Below, in pieces: positions 15,832 to 24,185 of a DNA stretch of 34,090 bases. Within the stretch, counting starts at the first letter, position 1, and each line of letters opens with the position of its first letter. The position numbers and the translations under genes are program-made. Source of the stretch: DASRVA01 sp050732935 (GTDB lineage Bacteria > Gemmatimonadota > Gemmatimonadetes > JACCXV01 > JAHWKZ01); the NCBI GenBank assembly GCA_050732935.1, contig JBOHRW010000097.1:1-34090 (forward strand), read 5' to 3'. The notes under the pieces are model-generated. The model saw only the letters and a list, made by a program, of their open reading frames with translations. It did not search any database and was not told the DNA's origin.

Positions 15832-16801
15832 GCCGACCCCGGCCACCTGGCTCGCCGCGGCCCGGGAGACCCTGCGCCTGGAAGCGGCCGCGATCCTTGG
15901 CCTCGAGCCGCGGCTGGGACCCTCGTTCGCCCAGGCCGTCGACCTCCTGTACGCCTGTCGCGGACGCGTGATCGTGACCGGCATGGGGAAGAGCGGGCTC
16001 GTGGGGCGGAAGATCGCGGCCACGCTCACCTCGACGGGAACGCCCAGCCTGTTCGTCCACCCGGCCGAGGGGGTGCACGGCGATGCCGGCGTGGCGATGA
16101 GCGGGGATGTGGTGATCGCGCTGTCGAAGAGCGGCGAGACCGGCGAGCTGCTCGATCTCCTGGGCGTGTTCAAGCGCTTCGACCTGCCGATCATCGTGCT
16201 GGTCGGCCGAACGGGCTCGGCGCTGGCGCGCCACGCCGACGTCGCCCTGGACTGCTCCGTCGACCAGGAGGCGTGCCCGCACGACCTGACGCCCACCGCC
16301 TCGACCGCGGCGATGCTGGCGCTGGGGGACGCCCTCGCGATGGCGCTCCTGACCCGCCGGGACTTCAGGCCCGAGGAGTTCGCCGCCTTCCATCCCGGCG
16401 GCGCCCTCGGGAGGCGCCTCCTGCTGACGGTGGCCGACGTGATGGTGACCGGCAACGCCTGCCCCTGGATCCCGGTCGAAGCGTCCATGCGGGACGCGAT
16501 CCTGGAGATGGCCCGCAAGCGGGGCACGGTGCCGGTCGTGGAGGAAGAGCGTGTCGTCGTTGGCGTGGTGACGAACGGGGATCTCATGCGCCTCATGGAG
16601 CGGACCGATCGCGTCTTCGACGTCCCGGTGCGCGAGGTGATGACCAGCGATCCCAAGGTCACCCGGCCCGACGCGCTGGCAGCGGCCGCGGTCAACCAGA
16701 TGGAGAATCATGGGATCATGGCGATGCCGGTCGTGGACAACGACCGGAAGCTGCTGGGCATCGTTCACCTCCACGACTGCATGCGCGCGGGCGTCGTGTG
16801 A
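15788..16801 (+). CDS. kdsD: arabinose-5-phosphate isomerase KdsD
   Basis: This 337-residue enzyme converts ribulose-5-phosphate to arabinose-5-phosphate, the KdsA substrate. The N-terminal SIS sugar-isomerase domain (about 40-200) has VTGMGKSGLVGRKIA (63-77), EGVHGDAG and SKSGETGEL (113-121). HPGGALGRRLL precedes two C-terminal CBS domains (about 215-270 and 280-335), the usual KdsD layout. ATG 15788 was used. An in-frame ATG at 15803 has a better ribosome site (GGAGGG, 7 nt spacing) and would shorten the protein by 5 residues. Its TGA overlaps the lptC start. Confidence 0.95.
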   Translation: MEGPRMAKTIERRAEPTPATWLAAARETLRLEAAAILGLEPRLGPSFAQAVDLLYACRGRVIVTGMGKSGLVGRKIAATLTSTGTPSLFVHPAEGVHGDAGVAMSGDVVIALSKSGETGELLDLLGVFKRFDLPIIVLVGRTGSALARHADVALDCSVDQEACPHDLTPTASTAAMLALGDALAMALLTRRDFRPEEFAAFHPGGALGRRLLLTVADVMVTGNACPWIPVEASMRDAILEMARKRGTVPVVEEERVVVGVVTNGDLMRLMERTDRVFDVPVREVMTSDPKVTRPDALAAAAVNQMENHGIMAMPVVDNDRKLLGIVHLHDCMRAGVV

Positions 16802-17382
16802 CCTCCCGCGATCTGCTTCTCCTGACGGGCATGCTCCTCTGCGCCTGCGGCGACGAGGCGACGCCGGTCCGCACGGTCGAGCCCCCCACCGGACGCCCCG
16901 GCCTTCCCACGCCGGATCAGGTGGTGGAGAATGGCACCCACATCATCACCGTCGAGGGCGTCAAGGAGGCCGTCATCAACGCCGAGCGGCTCCTCTTCTA
17001 TGACACCGAGGGCAAAGTCTATGGGGACACGATCCAGGTGCAGTTCTTCGACGAGACCGGCACCGCCGTGTCGAGGCTCACCGCGAAGAAGGGGGAGCTC
17101 GACCAGGAGACGCAGGAGATGATCGCGCGCGAGGACGTCTTCGTCCGCGGTCGCAACGCCACCATCCGTACCGAGGAGCTGCTCTACGATCCTGCCGCCG
17201 ACCGGATCTCGAGCGACGAGCCGACCGAGATCAACCAGGGGGGGAACGTGATCCGCGGCCAGGGCGTCGTCTCGGACACGGCGCTGCGCGACATCCGCAT
17301 CACGAGCGGCTCCGCGGTCCTGCGCTCCGACCCGGAGCGACAGGAGGGCGAGGCCGAGGCCGCCCCGGATGATTCCACGTAG
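16798..17382 (+). CDS. lptC: LptC-like LPS export lipoprotein
   Basis: This 194-residue protein has a lipoprotein-type signal (LLLLTGMLLCAC, lipobox L-C-A-C with Cys17). It is followed by a beta-rich OstA/LptC-type region in which short strands repeat (AVINAERLLFYDTEGKVYGDTIQVQF; LTAKKGELDQ). LptC links the LptBFG transporter to the periplasmic LptA bridge. E. coli LptC is anchored by a membrane helix, so a lipid anchor is a difference, though LptC-like lipoproteins occur in other phyla. It starts at GTG 16798, overlapping the kdsD stop. It overlaps the OstA-like gene by 14 bp. Position between kdsD and lptA/lptB supports the call. Confidence 0.85.
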   Translation: MTSRDLLLLTGMLLCACGDEATPVRTVEPPTGRPGLPTPDQVVENGTHIITVEGVKEAVINAERLLFYDTEGKVYGDTIQVQFFDETGTAVSRLTAKKGELDQETQEMIAREDVFVRGRNATIRTEELLYDPAADRISSDEPTEINQGGNVIRGQGVVSDTALRDIRITSGSAVLRSDPERQEGEAEAAPDDST

Positions 17383-18559
17383 TCCGGGCGGCCGGGTCCC
17401 GGTCGCGCTGGCCGTGACGGGGCTCGCGCTGCTGGCGACCGCCGGCCGACTGCCCGGCCAACAGGCCGAGGACCCGGTGGTGATCGATCACGCCGACGAG
17501 CTCCGACGGGTCTTCGAGGGGGATTCGCTGACCTACTTCCTCACCGGAAACGTCCGTGCGCACCGCGGCAACGTCCGCATGCGGAGCCAGATCGCGACCA
17601 TCTACCGCCGGTCATCGATCGCCGATTTTCAGCGGAACGTTCACTTCTGGGACCGGACCACGGAGATCTACGCCGATCGGGTGGTCTACGAGGAGATACC
17701 GGACGTCGCGCTGGCGACCGGCGATGTCCAGCTCATCGATCGCGAGACGAAGTCCGAGGTGGCCTCCGACTCGCTCCGCTATTTCCGCGAGGATGGACGG
17801 ATCGTGGCCTGGCCGCGGCCGCACGCCGTGCTCGTTCCGCGTGACACCGCGGCCGGCGAGCCGTTCGACCTCTACGCCGACGTGATGCGCTTCCGCAGCG
17901 ACTCCGTGCGCTCCGAGGTGGTCGCCGTGGACTCGGTGCTGATCGAGAGAACCGACCTGACCGCCGTCGCCGACAGCCTCCTCTACGACGACCAGACCGG
18001 CATCGTCCGCCTTCGGCTCTCGCCACGTGTCGAGACGGAGGAGACCTTCCTGGTGGCCGACGAGATCGACGTCCTCATGCAGGACAACGAGATCAACGCT
18101 CTCGTGGCGGTGGGTCGAGGGCGGGCCGTCAACAAGCGGGACACGATTCCGGGATCGGTCCAGACGGCGTTCCGGAATGTCAGCCCGACCTCCTTTCTCG
18201 AGGGGGACAGCATCTACATCGCCTTCGACGACGAGGGGATCGACTGGCTGGTGGCCGAGGGCAACGCGCGCAGTCTCAACTACACTCGCGAGTTGGTGGC
18301 GGGGCCGATGGAGACCTGGAGCGTAAACTATCTGCAGGGTGCGCGGCTGCGGCTGAGCTTCCGGGGCGACTCGCTCAGCCGGGTGGTGGCGACGGGAGGG
18401 CATCGGGGTGTCTTCCGGAGCGAGGAGGTCCGGATCGGCGGACCGGAGCGCCGACCGAGCGTGCCGATCCCGCTACCGGAGCCGGCCGGGCTCGCCACGC
18501 CCGGGACGGCCCGACGAAGCGGTGAGAGGCCGAGACGATCGAGGGGGATCCCAGGATGA
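17369..18559 (+). CDS. lptA: OstA/LptA-like periplasmic LPS transport protein, long form
   Basis: This 396-residue exported protein has a signal peptide (hydrophobic about 11-26, likely cleavage before QQAEDP). The mature region carries two or more OstA-like beta-jellyroll stretches: LTYFLTGNVRAHRGNVRMRSQ (about 53-73), ALATGDVQLIDRETKSEVASD, and ADSLLYDDQTGIVRL. At about 400 residues it is roughly twice the length of E. coli LptA and resembles the long OstA-like proteins or the periplasmic part of LptD, but it has no barrel. The C-terminal 45 residues are Pro/Arg-rich and look unstructured. I infer that it bridges LptC to the outer membrane. The stop overlaps lptB by 4 bp. Confidence 0.8.
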   Translation: MIPRSPGGRVPVALAVTGLALLATAGRLPGQQAEDPVVIDHADELRRVFEGDSLTYFLTGNVRAHRGNVRMRSQIATIYRRSSIADFQRNVHFWDRTTEIYADRVVYEEIPDVALATGDVQLIDRETKSEVASDSLRYFREDGRIVAWPRPHAVLVPRDTAAGEPFDLYADVMRFRSDSVRSEVVAVDSVLIERTDLTAVADSLLYDDQTGIVRLRLSPRVETEETFLVADEIDVLMQDNEINALVAVGRGRAVNKRDTIPGSVQTAFRNVSPTSFLEGDSIYIAFDDEGIDWLVAEGNARSLNYTRELVAGPMETWSVNYLQGARLRLSFRGDSLSRVVATGGHRGVFRSEEVRIGGPERRPSVPIPLPEPAGLATPGTARRSGERPRRSRGIPG

Positions 18560-19341
18560 CCGACGAGACGACGACCGTCCCCGCCCAGGGTGCGCTGCCC
18601 GACCTGGAGATTCCGCGGGACTCGGTGCTCCGGGCCGAGCGTCTCGTCAAGCGCTACGGGAAACGCACCGTCGTGGACGACGTCTCCCTGGAGGTGCGCC
18701 CGGGCGAGGTGGTCGGGCTCCTGGGTCCGAACGGAGCCGGGAAGACGACCACCTTCTACATGATCGTCGGTCTGATCCAGCACTCCCGCGGCCGGATCTT
18801 CCTGGACGGTGAGGAGATCACCCACAAGCCCATGTACAAGCGCGCCCGGCAGGGCATCGGCTACCTGTCCCAGGAGCCTTCCGTCTTCCGCAAGCTGACG
18901 GTGGAGGAGAACATCCGCGCCATCCTGCAGACCTGCGATCTGTCCCGGAGAGGGCAGGGGGAGCGGCTCGAGACGCTGCTGGACGAGCTGGGTCTCCGCC
19001 GCGTCCGGAAAAACAAGGCCTACGCTCTCTCGGGGGGCGAGCGGCGGCGGCTGGAGATCACCCGGGCCCTGGTGACCCAGCCCCGATACATGCTCCTCGA
19101 CGAGCCTTTCGCGGGTGTCGATCCGATCGCCGTGAACGATCTGCAGGGGATCGTGGCGACGCTGCGGGATCGTGGCCTGGGGATCCTCATCACCGATCAC
19201 AACGTGCGCGAGACCCTCTCCATCACCGATCGCGCCTATCTCCTCTATGACGGGCGCATCCTCATGTCCGGCAACGCCGACGAGCTGATCGCCGATCCGG
19301 AGGCGCGGAGGCTGTACCTGGGCGAAGATTTCAGGCTTTAG
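18556..19341 (+). CDS. lptB: LPS export ABC transporter ATPase LptB
   Basis: This 261-residue ABC ATPase powers LPS extraction from the inner membrane. Walker A is GPNGAGKTT (57-65), the Q-loop region is GYLSQEPSVFRKLTVEENI, the signature is LSGGERRR, and Walker B is YMLLDEPFAGVDP, followed by the H-loop ITDHN. GYLSQEPSVFR and the VDPIAV block are characteristic of LptB. The first 25 or so residues before LRAERLVKRYG are an extension absent from E. coli LptB. The ATG overlaps the preceding stop. The transmembrane partners LptF and LptG are not in the window. Confidence 0.96.
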   Translation: MTDETTTVPAQGALPDLEIPRDSVLRAERLVKRYGKRTVVDDVSLEVRPGEVVGLLGPNGAGKTTTFYMIVGLIQHSRGRIFLDGEEITHKPMYKRARQGIGYLSQEPSVFRKLTVEENIRAILQTCDLSRRGQGERLETLLDELGLRRVRKNKAYALSGGERRRLEITRALVTQPRYMLLDEPFAGVDPIAVNDLQGIVATLRDRGLGILITDHNVRETLSITDRAYLLYDGRILMSGNADELIADPEARRLYLGEDFRL

Positions 19342-19483
19342 ATGTCGGGCTGCCTCGAGCGGCCTTCACCATGGGATGCCCACAGCCGCTGGAGTCCCGC
19401 CTCGCTGGCCACCGTCCGGGTGCTGCCGCGAGATCCGATTCGGGGATGCGGTGGCGGAGGGTTGACGGTCCGTTGGAGGATGG

Positions 19484-19512
19484 TTGAAAACGGGTCCTCC
19501 ATCTGGTAGACT
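19484..19512 (+). promoter_or_regulatory. sigma-70-type promoter of rpoN
   Basis: TTGAAA (19484-19489) and TAGACT (19507-19512) are separated by 17 bp, the best housekeeping promoter match in the window. A start near 19519 would give a leader of about 90 nt before rpoN. The whole lptB-rpoN gap is 267 bp. No intrinsic terminator was seen after lptB. Confidence 0.65.
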
Positions 19513-19541
19513 CTTGTCCCTGGCACGGTTCATGCAAGGCC

Positions 19542-19575
19542 AGGGTCACCGTTAGTCGCACGCTAGGGTCACCGT
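19542..19575 (+). repeat. 11-bp direct repeat in the rpoN leader
   Basis: AGGGTCACCGT occurs at 19542-19552 and again at 19565-19575, 23 bp apart start to start (about two helical turns), downstream of the probable rpoN transcription start. It could be a binding site for a regulator or may have no role. Confidence 0.4.
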
Positions 19576-19608
19576 CACGGACGATCTCTCGACCCAACCC
19601 CGGACGCG

Positions 19609-20997
19609 ATGGCACTTCGACAACAGCTCACAGTAACGCAGCGGCAGGAAATGCGGATGAATCCCCGCCTGTACCAGGCGATGGATCTTCTGTACCTGCC
19701 CCTCCTCGAGCTCGAGCAACACCTGAAGCAGGAGCTGACGGCGAACCCGTTCCTCGAGATGACCGAGGTCGAGGAAGAGTTCGCCGATCAGGAGGAGCCC
19801 GAGGAGCCCGCGGAAGAGGAAGAAGAGATCGACTGGGAGGAGATCCTCCTGGACGGGTTCGATTCCGGCTACCGGGGCGGGTCCAACTACGAGGAGCTCG
19901 AGGAATACGAGCGCATTCCGGAGACCACGATCGACCTGTGGGACCACCTGCTCCAGCAGCTTTATCAGAGCAACGGCTATCTCGACGGTGATGTCCGCGT
20001 CGGCGAGGAGATCATCGGGAACATCAACGAGGACGGGTTCCTCACCTGTTCGCTCGAGGAGATCGCGGAGTCGCTGTCCGCTCCGTTCGACCAGGTGGAG
20101 CGCGTCCTGGCCCGTATCCAGGAGTTCGATCCCCCCGGCGTGGCCGCCCGCGACCTGCGCGAGTGTCTCCTGCTCCAGATCGCCGATCGGCTGGGCGTCG
20201 AAAGCCTGGCCTTCCGAATCGTGGAGGAGCGATTCGCGGAGCTGTCCACACACAAGTATCAGGACATCGCTCGTGCCTTGGGAATCTCGGCGATGGAGGT
20301 CCAGGAGGCGGCGGACCAGATCGCGACGTTCGATCCACGGCCGGGGCGCAAGTATGCCGACCTCCTGCCGGGCTACGTGACCCCCGACATCATCGTGGAC
20401 AAAGTGGACGGCGAGTACATGATCTCGCTGAACGACGGCAACCTGCCCCGGCTGAGGATCAGCGCCGCCTATCGCAGCCTGGCCCGGAACGGGGAGTTCA
20501 AAGGGCAGGCGAAGGAGTTTGTCCAGAGCAAGCTCAACAGCGCCAACTGGATCATCCAGGCGATCGAGCAGCGCCGGCAGACGATGCTCAAGGTCATGCA
20601 CGTGCTTCTCGATCGGCAGAGTGAGTTCTTCGAGAAGGGAATCCGCTTTTTGCGGCCTCTGACCCTCAAGGAGGTCGCGGACGAGATCGGGATGCACGAG
20701 TCGACCGTCAGCCGGGTCACGAACGAGAAGTTCGTGCAGACGCCGAACGGTGTGTTCCGGCTGAAGTTCTTCTTCTCGAGCGGGCTCTCGACCGACGAAG
20801 GCGAGGACATCTCGGCCCGCGGCGTCAAGGCGCGGATCAGCGAGATGATCTCCGCCGAAGATCCGCGCAAGCCGCTCACCGATCAGCAGATCGTGGAGTT
20901 CCTCAAGAACGAGGGCGTCAACATCGCCCGGCGGACGGTGCAGAAATATCGCGACCAGCTGGGCATCCTTTCCTCGCGTTACCGCAAGCGCGTATAA
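19609..20997 (+). CDS. rpoN: RNA polymerase sigma-54 factor RpoN
   Basis: This 462-residue alternative sigma factor recognises -24/-12 promoters and needs AAA+ activators. Region I (about 1-50, RQQLTVTQRQEMRMNPRLYQAMDLL) is Gln/Leu-rich. Region II is strongly acidic (about 53-75, runs of Glu). The core-binding region follows (about 100-300). The helix-turn-helix block reads TLKEVADEIGMHESTVSRVTN. The RpoN box near the C-terminus is ARRTVQKYRDQLGI, close to the consensus ARRTVAKYRE. The length is typical. No Shine-Dalgarno site precedes ATG 19609, but this start matches the family N-terminus. It follows lptB, as in many bacteria. No -24/-12 promoter or activator was recognised in the window. 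Confidence 0.96.
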   Translation: MALRQQLTVTQRQEMRMNPRLYQAMDLLYLPLLELEQHLKQELTANPFLEMTEVEEEFADQEEPEEPAEEEEEIDWEEILLDGFDSGYRGGSNYEELEEYERIPETTIDLWDHLLQQLYQSNGYLDGDVRVGEEIIGNINEDGFLTCSLEEIAESLSAPFDQVERVLARIQEFDPPGVAARDLRECLLLQIADRLGVESLAFRIVEERFAELSTHKYQDIARALGISAMEVQEAADQIATFDPRPGRKYADLLPGYVTPDIIVDKVDGEYMISLNDGNLPRLRISAAYRSLARNGEFKGQAKEFVQSKLNSANWIIQAIEQRRQTMLKVMHVLLDRQSEFFEKGIRFLRPLTLKEVADEIGMHESTVSRVTNEKFVQTPNGVFRLKFFFSSGLSTDEGEDISARGVKARISEMISAEDPRKPLTDQQIVEFLKNEGVNIARRTVQKYRDQLGILSSRYRKRV

Positions 20998-21041
20998 TCG
21001 CCACGCCCGCCCGGCACTTCCCCGAGACGTCCTTCGTGACC

Positions 21042-21074
21042 ACAGGAGTCCCGGGCGAGCCCCGGTATTCCTGT
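21042..21074 (+). other. strong hairpin between rpoN and hpf
   Basis: The arms 21042-21055 and 21061-21074 pair over 14 positions with one G-U wobble (21048/21068) and one C-U mismatch (21050/21066), closing a 5-nt loop. No T-run follows, so it is not a classic intrinsic terminator. It may slow transcription, protect mRNA ends, or separate rpoN from hpf expression. The hpf ribosome site (AGGAGGGA) lies about 17 nt downstream and is free of the stem. Confidence 0.6.
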
Positions 21075-21108
21075 CGTTCCGATCCCCCGCAGGAGGGAGC
21101 GAGATCCC

Positions 21109-21639
21109 ATGCAGATGACGTTCAGCGTCCGCCACGGCGAGGTTCCCGATCGAGTGCGCGATCATGCCGAGCGGGAGGTAGAGGGCCTGGCGAAATATTT
21201 CGATAGGCTGGTCGAAGCCGACATCATCCTCGTTCACGAGGGCCATCGACACATCGCCGAGGTGCGCATCCACACCTCGAACGACACGCACTTCGCCGCT
21301 TCCGAGGCGGGCGAATGGCGGATGGCGATCGACCAGACCGTCCACAAGCTCCGGCGTCAGCTCAAGCGTCACAAGGGGAAGCTGGAACAGCGCGGGCTGA
21401 CGCGAGAGGAGCGCGAGCGCGTCTTCGGCGAGGCCCCGGAGCCGGCCTCGTCCTCCCCGGCGCCATCCGAATGGGACCGCCTGAGCAGCGAGGAGGCTAT
21501 CTCGCGCCTCGAGCGGAGCGACGAGGAGGTGCTGGTCTTCGTGGACGTCGTCGACGATGGCGTGAAGATCGCCCGGCGGACCGAGGCCGGATCGGTCAGC
21601 GTTGTCGAAGCCGACGTGTTCGAGATCGAGGAGCGCTGA
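21109..21639 (+). CDS. hpf: ribosome hibernation promoting factor, long form
   Basis: This 176-residue protein has an N-terminal HPF/YfiA ribosome-binding domain (about 1-97, MQMTFSVRHGEVPDRVRDHAE; HKLRRQLKRHKGKL) and a C-terminal dimerisation-type domain (about 120-175, SSEEAISRLERSDEEVLVFVD). A Pro/Ser/Glu linker joins them. The long form usually pairs two 70S ribosomes into 100S dimers during stasis; the C-terminal domain here is a divergent version. The ATG has one of the strongest ribosome sites in the window (AGGAGGGA). The position downstream of rpoN is conserved in many bacteria. Confidence 0.9.
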   Translation: MQMTFSVRHGEVPDRVRDHAEREVEGLAKYFDRLVEADIILVHEGHRHIAEVRIHTSNDTHFAASEAGEWRMAIDQTVHKLRRQLKRHKGKLEQRGLTREERERVFGEAPEPASSSPAPSEWDRLSSEEAISRLERSDEEVLVFVDVVDDGVKIARRTEAGSVSVVEADVFEIEER

Positions 21640-21655
21640 GCCGGACCGCCCCGCC

Positions 21656-22624
21656 TTGGCCAGCCTGACGGTCGCCGATCTCCTCGCGCGGAAGGCGCAT
21701 CCGCTGGCCCTGACGCTTCTCACCGGCGAGGAGACCGCCGATCGCGAGATTCCCAGCAGCGAGGTCGCCAGCCCGGGCCTCGTGCTGGCGGGCTACACCG
21801 AACGCTTCGTCCACTCCCGGCTCCAGGTCCTCGGCGAGACCGAGATCACCTTCCTCGAATCGCTGTCGAAGAGCGAGCGGGAGTCGGCCATCCGTCGGTT
21901 CCTGGACTTCGAGCTGCCGGTGGTCTTCATCACCAAGGGCATGCAGGCGCCGGCCGGCCTGGTCGAGCGCGCCAACGAGCGCGGGATCCCCGTGGTCTCG
22001 ACCGGGCTGAAGACCGGGGCCTTCTACTCCGCGATCAAGGCCTTCCTCGAGACGCTGTTCGCCCCCAGCACCTACATCCACGGATCGCTGGCCGACATCT
22101 ACGGGGTCGGGCTGCTGTTCGTGGGGCGGAGCGGCATCGGCAAGTCGGAGTGCGTCCTCGATCTCGTCGAGCGCGGACACCGGCTGGTGGCCGACGACCA
22201 GGTTCACGTGACCCGGCGGGCGGCGGGAATGCTGATCGGCCGCGGAAGCGATGTGCTCGGATTCCACATGGAGATCCGCGGCGTGGGCATCATCGACATC
22301 CAGTCGCTGTTCGGGATCCGGGCGGTCAGGCTCCAGAAGCGGATCGAGGTCGTCGTCCGGCTCGAGGACTGGGACGAGACGACGAACGTCGAGCGGGTCG
22401 GGCTGGAGGACGAGAAGACCGAGATCCTGGAGGTCGAGATCCCGCTCGTGCGGGTTCCCCTCAATCCCGGCAAGAACATTACCGTGATCGCCGAGGTGGT
22501 GGCGATGAACCACCTGCAGAGGTACGCCGGTCGTCATGCGGCCGAGCGGTTCAATCAACGCCTCATCGAGCGCATGCGCACCCAGGCGGAGACCGAGAGC
22601 TACCTCGAAGAGGACTACGAGTGA
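21656..22624 (+). CDS. hprK: HPr kinase/phosphorylase HprK
   Basis: This 322-residue bifunctional enzyme phosphorylates and dephosphorylates HPr on a serine. The N-terminal domain spans about 1-130. The catalytic domain has the conserved IHGSLADIYG (141-150), the P-loop GRSGIGKSE (157-165), the LVADD aspartates and the family signature IDIQSLFGIRAVR (about 224-236). It starts at TTG 21656 (MASLTVADLL), the only start just ahead of the conserved N-terminus. It has no ribosome site and lies 16 nt after hpf. The HPr encoded downstream keeps the target serine (Ser50), so the pair is likely functional. rapZ, often next to hprK, is absent. Confidence 0.94.
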   Translation: MASLTVADLLARKAHPLALTLLTGEETADREIPSSEVASPGLVLAGYTERFVHSRLQVLGETEITFLESLSKSERESAIRRFLDFELPVVFITKGMQAPAGLVERANERGIPVVSTGLKTGAFYSAIKAFLETLFAPSTYIHGSLADIYGVGLLFVGRSGIGKSECVLDLVERGHRLVADDQVHVTRRAAGMLIGRGSDVLGFHMEIRGVGIIDIQSLFGIRAVRLQKRIEVVVRLEDWDETTNVERVGLEDEKTEILEVEIPLVRVPLNPGKNITVIAEVVAMNHLQRYAGRHAAERFNQRLIERMRTQAETESYLEEDYE

Positions 22625-23007
22625 CGGAGCGTTGCGGGCTGATCGTGGCCCATGGCGACCTGGCGGAGGGCCTGCTGTCCGCCCTGACACGGGTGGCGGG
22701 GGCCCAAGAGAGCCTGTGGGCGCTGTCCAACGAGGGTCTCGCGGGAGAGGCGCTGCTGGAGTCCGTGCGCTCGATCCTCGACGAGAAGGCCGGCGACCGC
22801 GAGGTCTTCCTGTTCGCGGATCTGGACGGCGGCTCATGCGGGCGGGTGTGCCACCGGCTGCTCGAGGAGGGTCGGGTCCGCGCGATCTTCTACGGCGTCA
22901 ACCTGCCCCTGCTGATCGAATTCGTCTTTCTGGACGACATTCCCGCGGAGAAGCTGATCCCGCTGATGCTCAACAAGAGCCGGAGCGCCCTCGGGGTTCG
23001 TCCATGA
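22621..23007 (+). CDS. PTS mannose-family EIIA component
   Basis: This 128-residue EIIA domain of the mannose/fructose/sorbose PTS family is a cytoplasmic phosphocarrier that accepts phosphate from HPr. The active-site histidine is His11 in GLIVAHGDLAEGLL. The DLDGGSCGRVCHRLL segment corresponds to the family DLFGGSP block, with altered residues. It is a separate protein, not fused to EIIB as in E. coli ManX. The start is GTG 22621, overlapping hprK by 4 bp, and its end overlaps EIIB by 4 bp. The substrate cannot be told from EIIA. Confidence 0.9.
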   Translation: MTERCGLIVAHGDLAEGLLSALTRVAGAQESLWALSNEGLAGEALLESVRSILDEKAGDREVFLFADLDGGSCGRVCHRLLEEGRVRAIFYGVNLPLLIEFVFLDDIPAEKLIPLMLNKSRSALGVRP

Positions 23008-23477
23008 CGGTCCTGCTCTTTCGGGTCGACGAGCGCCTGATCCACGGGCAGGTCGTCGTGGGATGGGGTCGCAGGCTGGGGGTCGAGCGCGTTGTCGTGG
23101 TGAGCGACGATCTGGCGGCCGCGCCGCTCGAGCAGGAGATCTACCGGACCGGCCTGCCGGAGACGATCCAGGCCGACTTCTGGAGCGAAGAGACGGCCGC
23201 GGCACGGCTTCCGCAGGTGATGGAGTCCGACGAGCGGATGTTGATCCTGGCACCCGACCTGGCCACCATGTGGCGGCTCGCGGTGGCCGGGGTTCCCATC
23301 CACGAGGTGAACGTGGGCGGGCTCCACGCGGCGGCGGGGCGGGAGTCGGTGCTGCCGTACGTGTACCTGGATGCCGAGGATCGGGGGCGGGTCCGCGACT
23401 TCGAGGCCGCGGGCGTACGCGTGACCGCCCAGGATGTGCCCGGAGCCCCGCGCGTCCGCCTCGAGCGAGCGCTCTGA
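23004..23477 (+). CDS. PTS mannose/sorbose-family EIIB component
   Basis: This 157-residue protein has the EIIB active-site motif VDERLIHGQVVVGW (8-21), with His14 as the phosphorylated residue. It takes phosphate from EIIA and passes it to the sugar bound by EIIC/EIID. VNVGGLHAAAG is also typical of the family. The length is normal for a single EIIB domain. The ATG overlaps the EIIA stop (ATGA). Confidence 0.93.
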   Translation: MTVLLFRVDERLIHGQVVVGWGRRLGVERVVVVSDDLAAAPLEQEIYRTGLPETIQADFWSEETAAARLPQVMESDERMLILAPDLATMWRLAVAGVPIHEVNVGGLHAAAGRESVLPYVYLDAEDRGRVRDFEAAGVRVTAQDVPGAPRVRLERAL

Positions 23478-23492
23478 GAGGAGCCGTCTCCG

Positions 23493-24185
23493 ATGGACCT
23501 CCTGGAATGGTCCATTCTGGCAACGATCGGGGCGATCGTCTTCCTGGACGCCTGGCCGATCGGCCAGACGATGCTTTCGCGACCGATCGTGACCGGGCCT
23601 CTGGCCGGCCTCGCGCTCGGGGACCCCGGTGAAGGCGCGTTCTGGGGCGCGGTCTTCGAGGCGGTCTACCTGGGCGTCCTTCCGGTCGGGGCGGCGCGCT
23701 ACCCGGACGCCGGCCTGGCCGCTCTGGTGGGGACGGTCGTAGCGGTCGCGGGCCCCGGGACCGAAGCGGCGGGATATCTGGTGGCGGTCGCCGTCGTGGC
23801 CGGCGAGCTGGGCGACCGGGTGACGCTGATCCAGCGACGCTGGAACGGACGGGCCGCGATGCGGGTCCGTCGTCGCGTCGCCGAAGGGGATCTTCGGGCT
23901 CCCGGGCGCGCGATCGCGGGCGCGCTCGCCCGCGGGGCCGTGATCGGGGCGACCATCTCGATCGTGGCGGTGACGCTCGCCCTGGCGGGGCTCGCCATCG
24001 TCGAGGGCACGGTGTGGAGCGGACCGGTGAGCCGGGAATGGCTCCGGATGGCGGCGCTGGCGGCCGTTGCGGTCAGCGGCGGTCGGCTGTTTCTGGAGCG
24101 GCGCTCGGGGAAGCTGGCCTGGGCCGCCGGGCTCGCCGGGGTGGCCGGCCTGGCCTGGTGGGCCGGGGGTGTGCCGTCGGCATGA
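23493..24185 (+). CDS. PTS mannose-family EIIC membrane component
   Basis: This 230-residue membrane protein has about seven hydrophobic stretches. It begins ILATIGAIVFLDAWPIGQTMLSRPIVTGPLAG, which matches the N-terminus of ManY-type EIIC, followed by GALFE-like FWGAVFEAVYLGVLPVG. It forms the sugar channel with EIID. It is somewhat shorter than E. coli ManY (about 266). A ribosome site (GAGAGGAG) lies about 9 nt before the ATG, and a 15-nt gap to EIIB breaks the chain of overlaps here. Its stop overlaps EIID. Confidence 0.85.
   Translation: MDLLEWSILATIGAIVFLDAWPIGQTMLSRPIVTGPLAGLALGDPGEGAFWGAVFEAVYLGVLPVGAARYPDAGLAALVGTVVAVAGPGTEAAGYLVAVAVVAGELGDRVTLIQRRWNGRAAMRVRRRVAEGDLRAPGRAIAGALARGAVIGATISIVAVTLALAGLAIVEGTVWSGPVSREWLRMAALAAVAVSGGRLFLERRSGKLAWAAGLAGVAGLAWWAGGVPSA

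Noticed and set aside
19552..21723. Long minus-strand open frame (723 codons) across rpoN and hpf
   Set aside because: Antisense shadow of two clear genes. The translation is rich in complementary-codon residues and shows no known motif.
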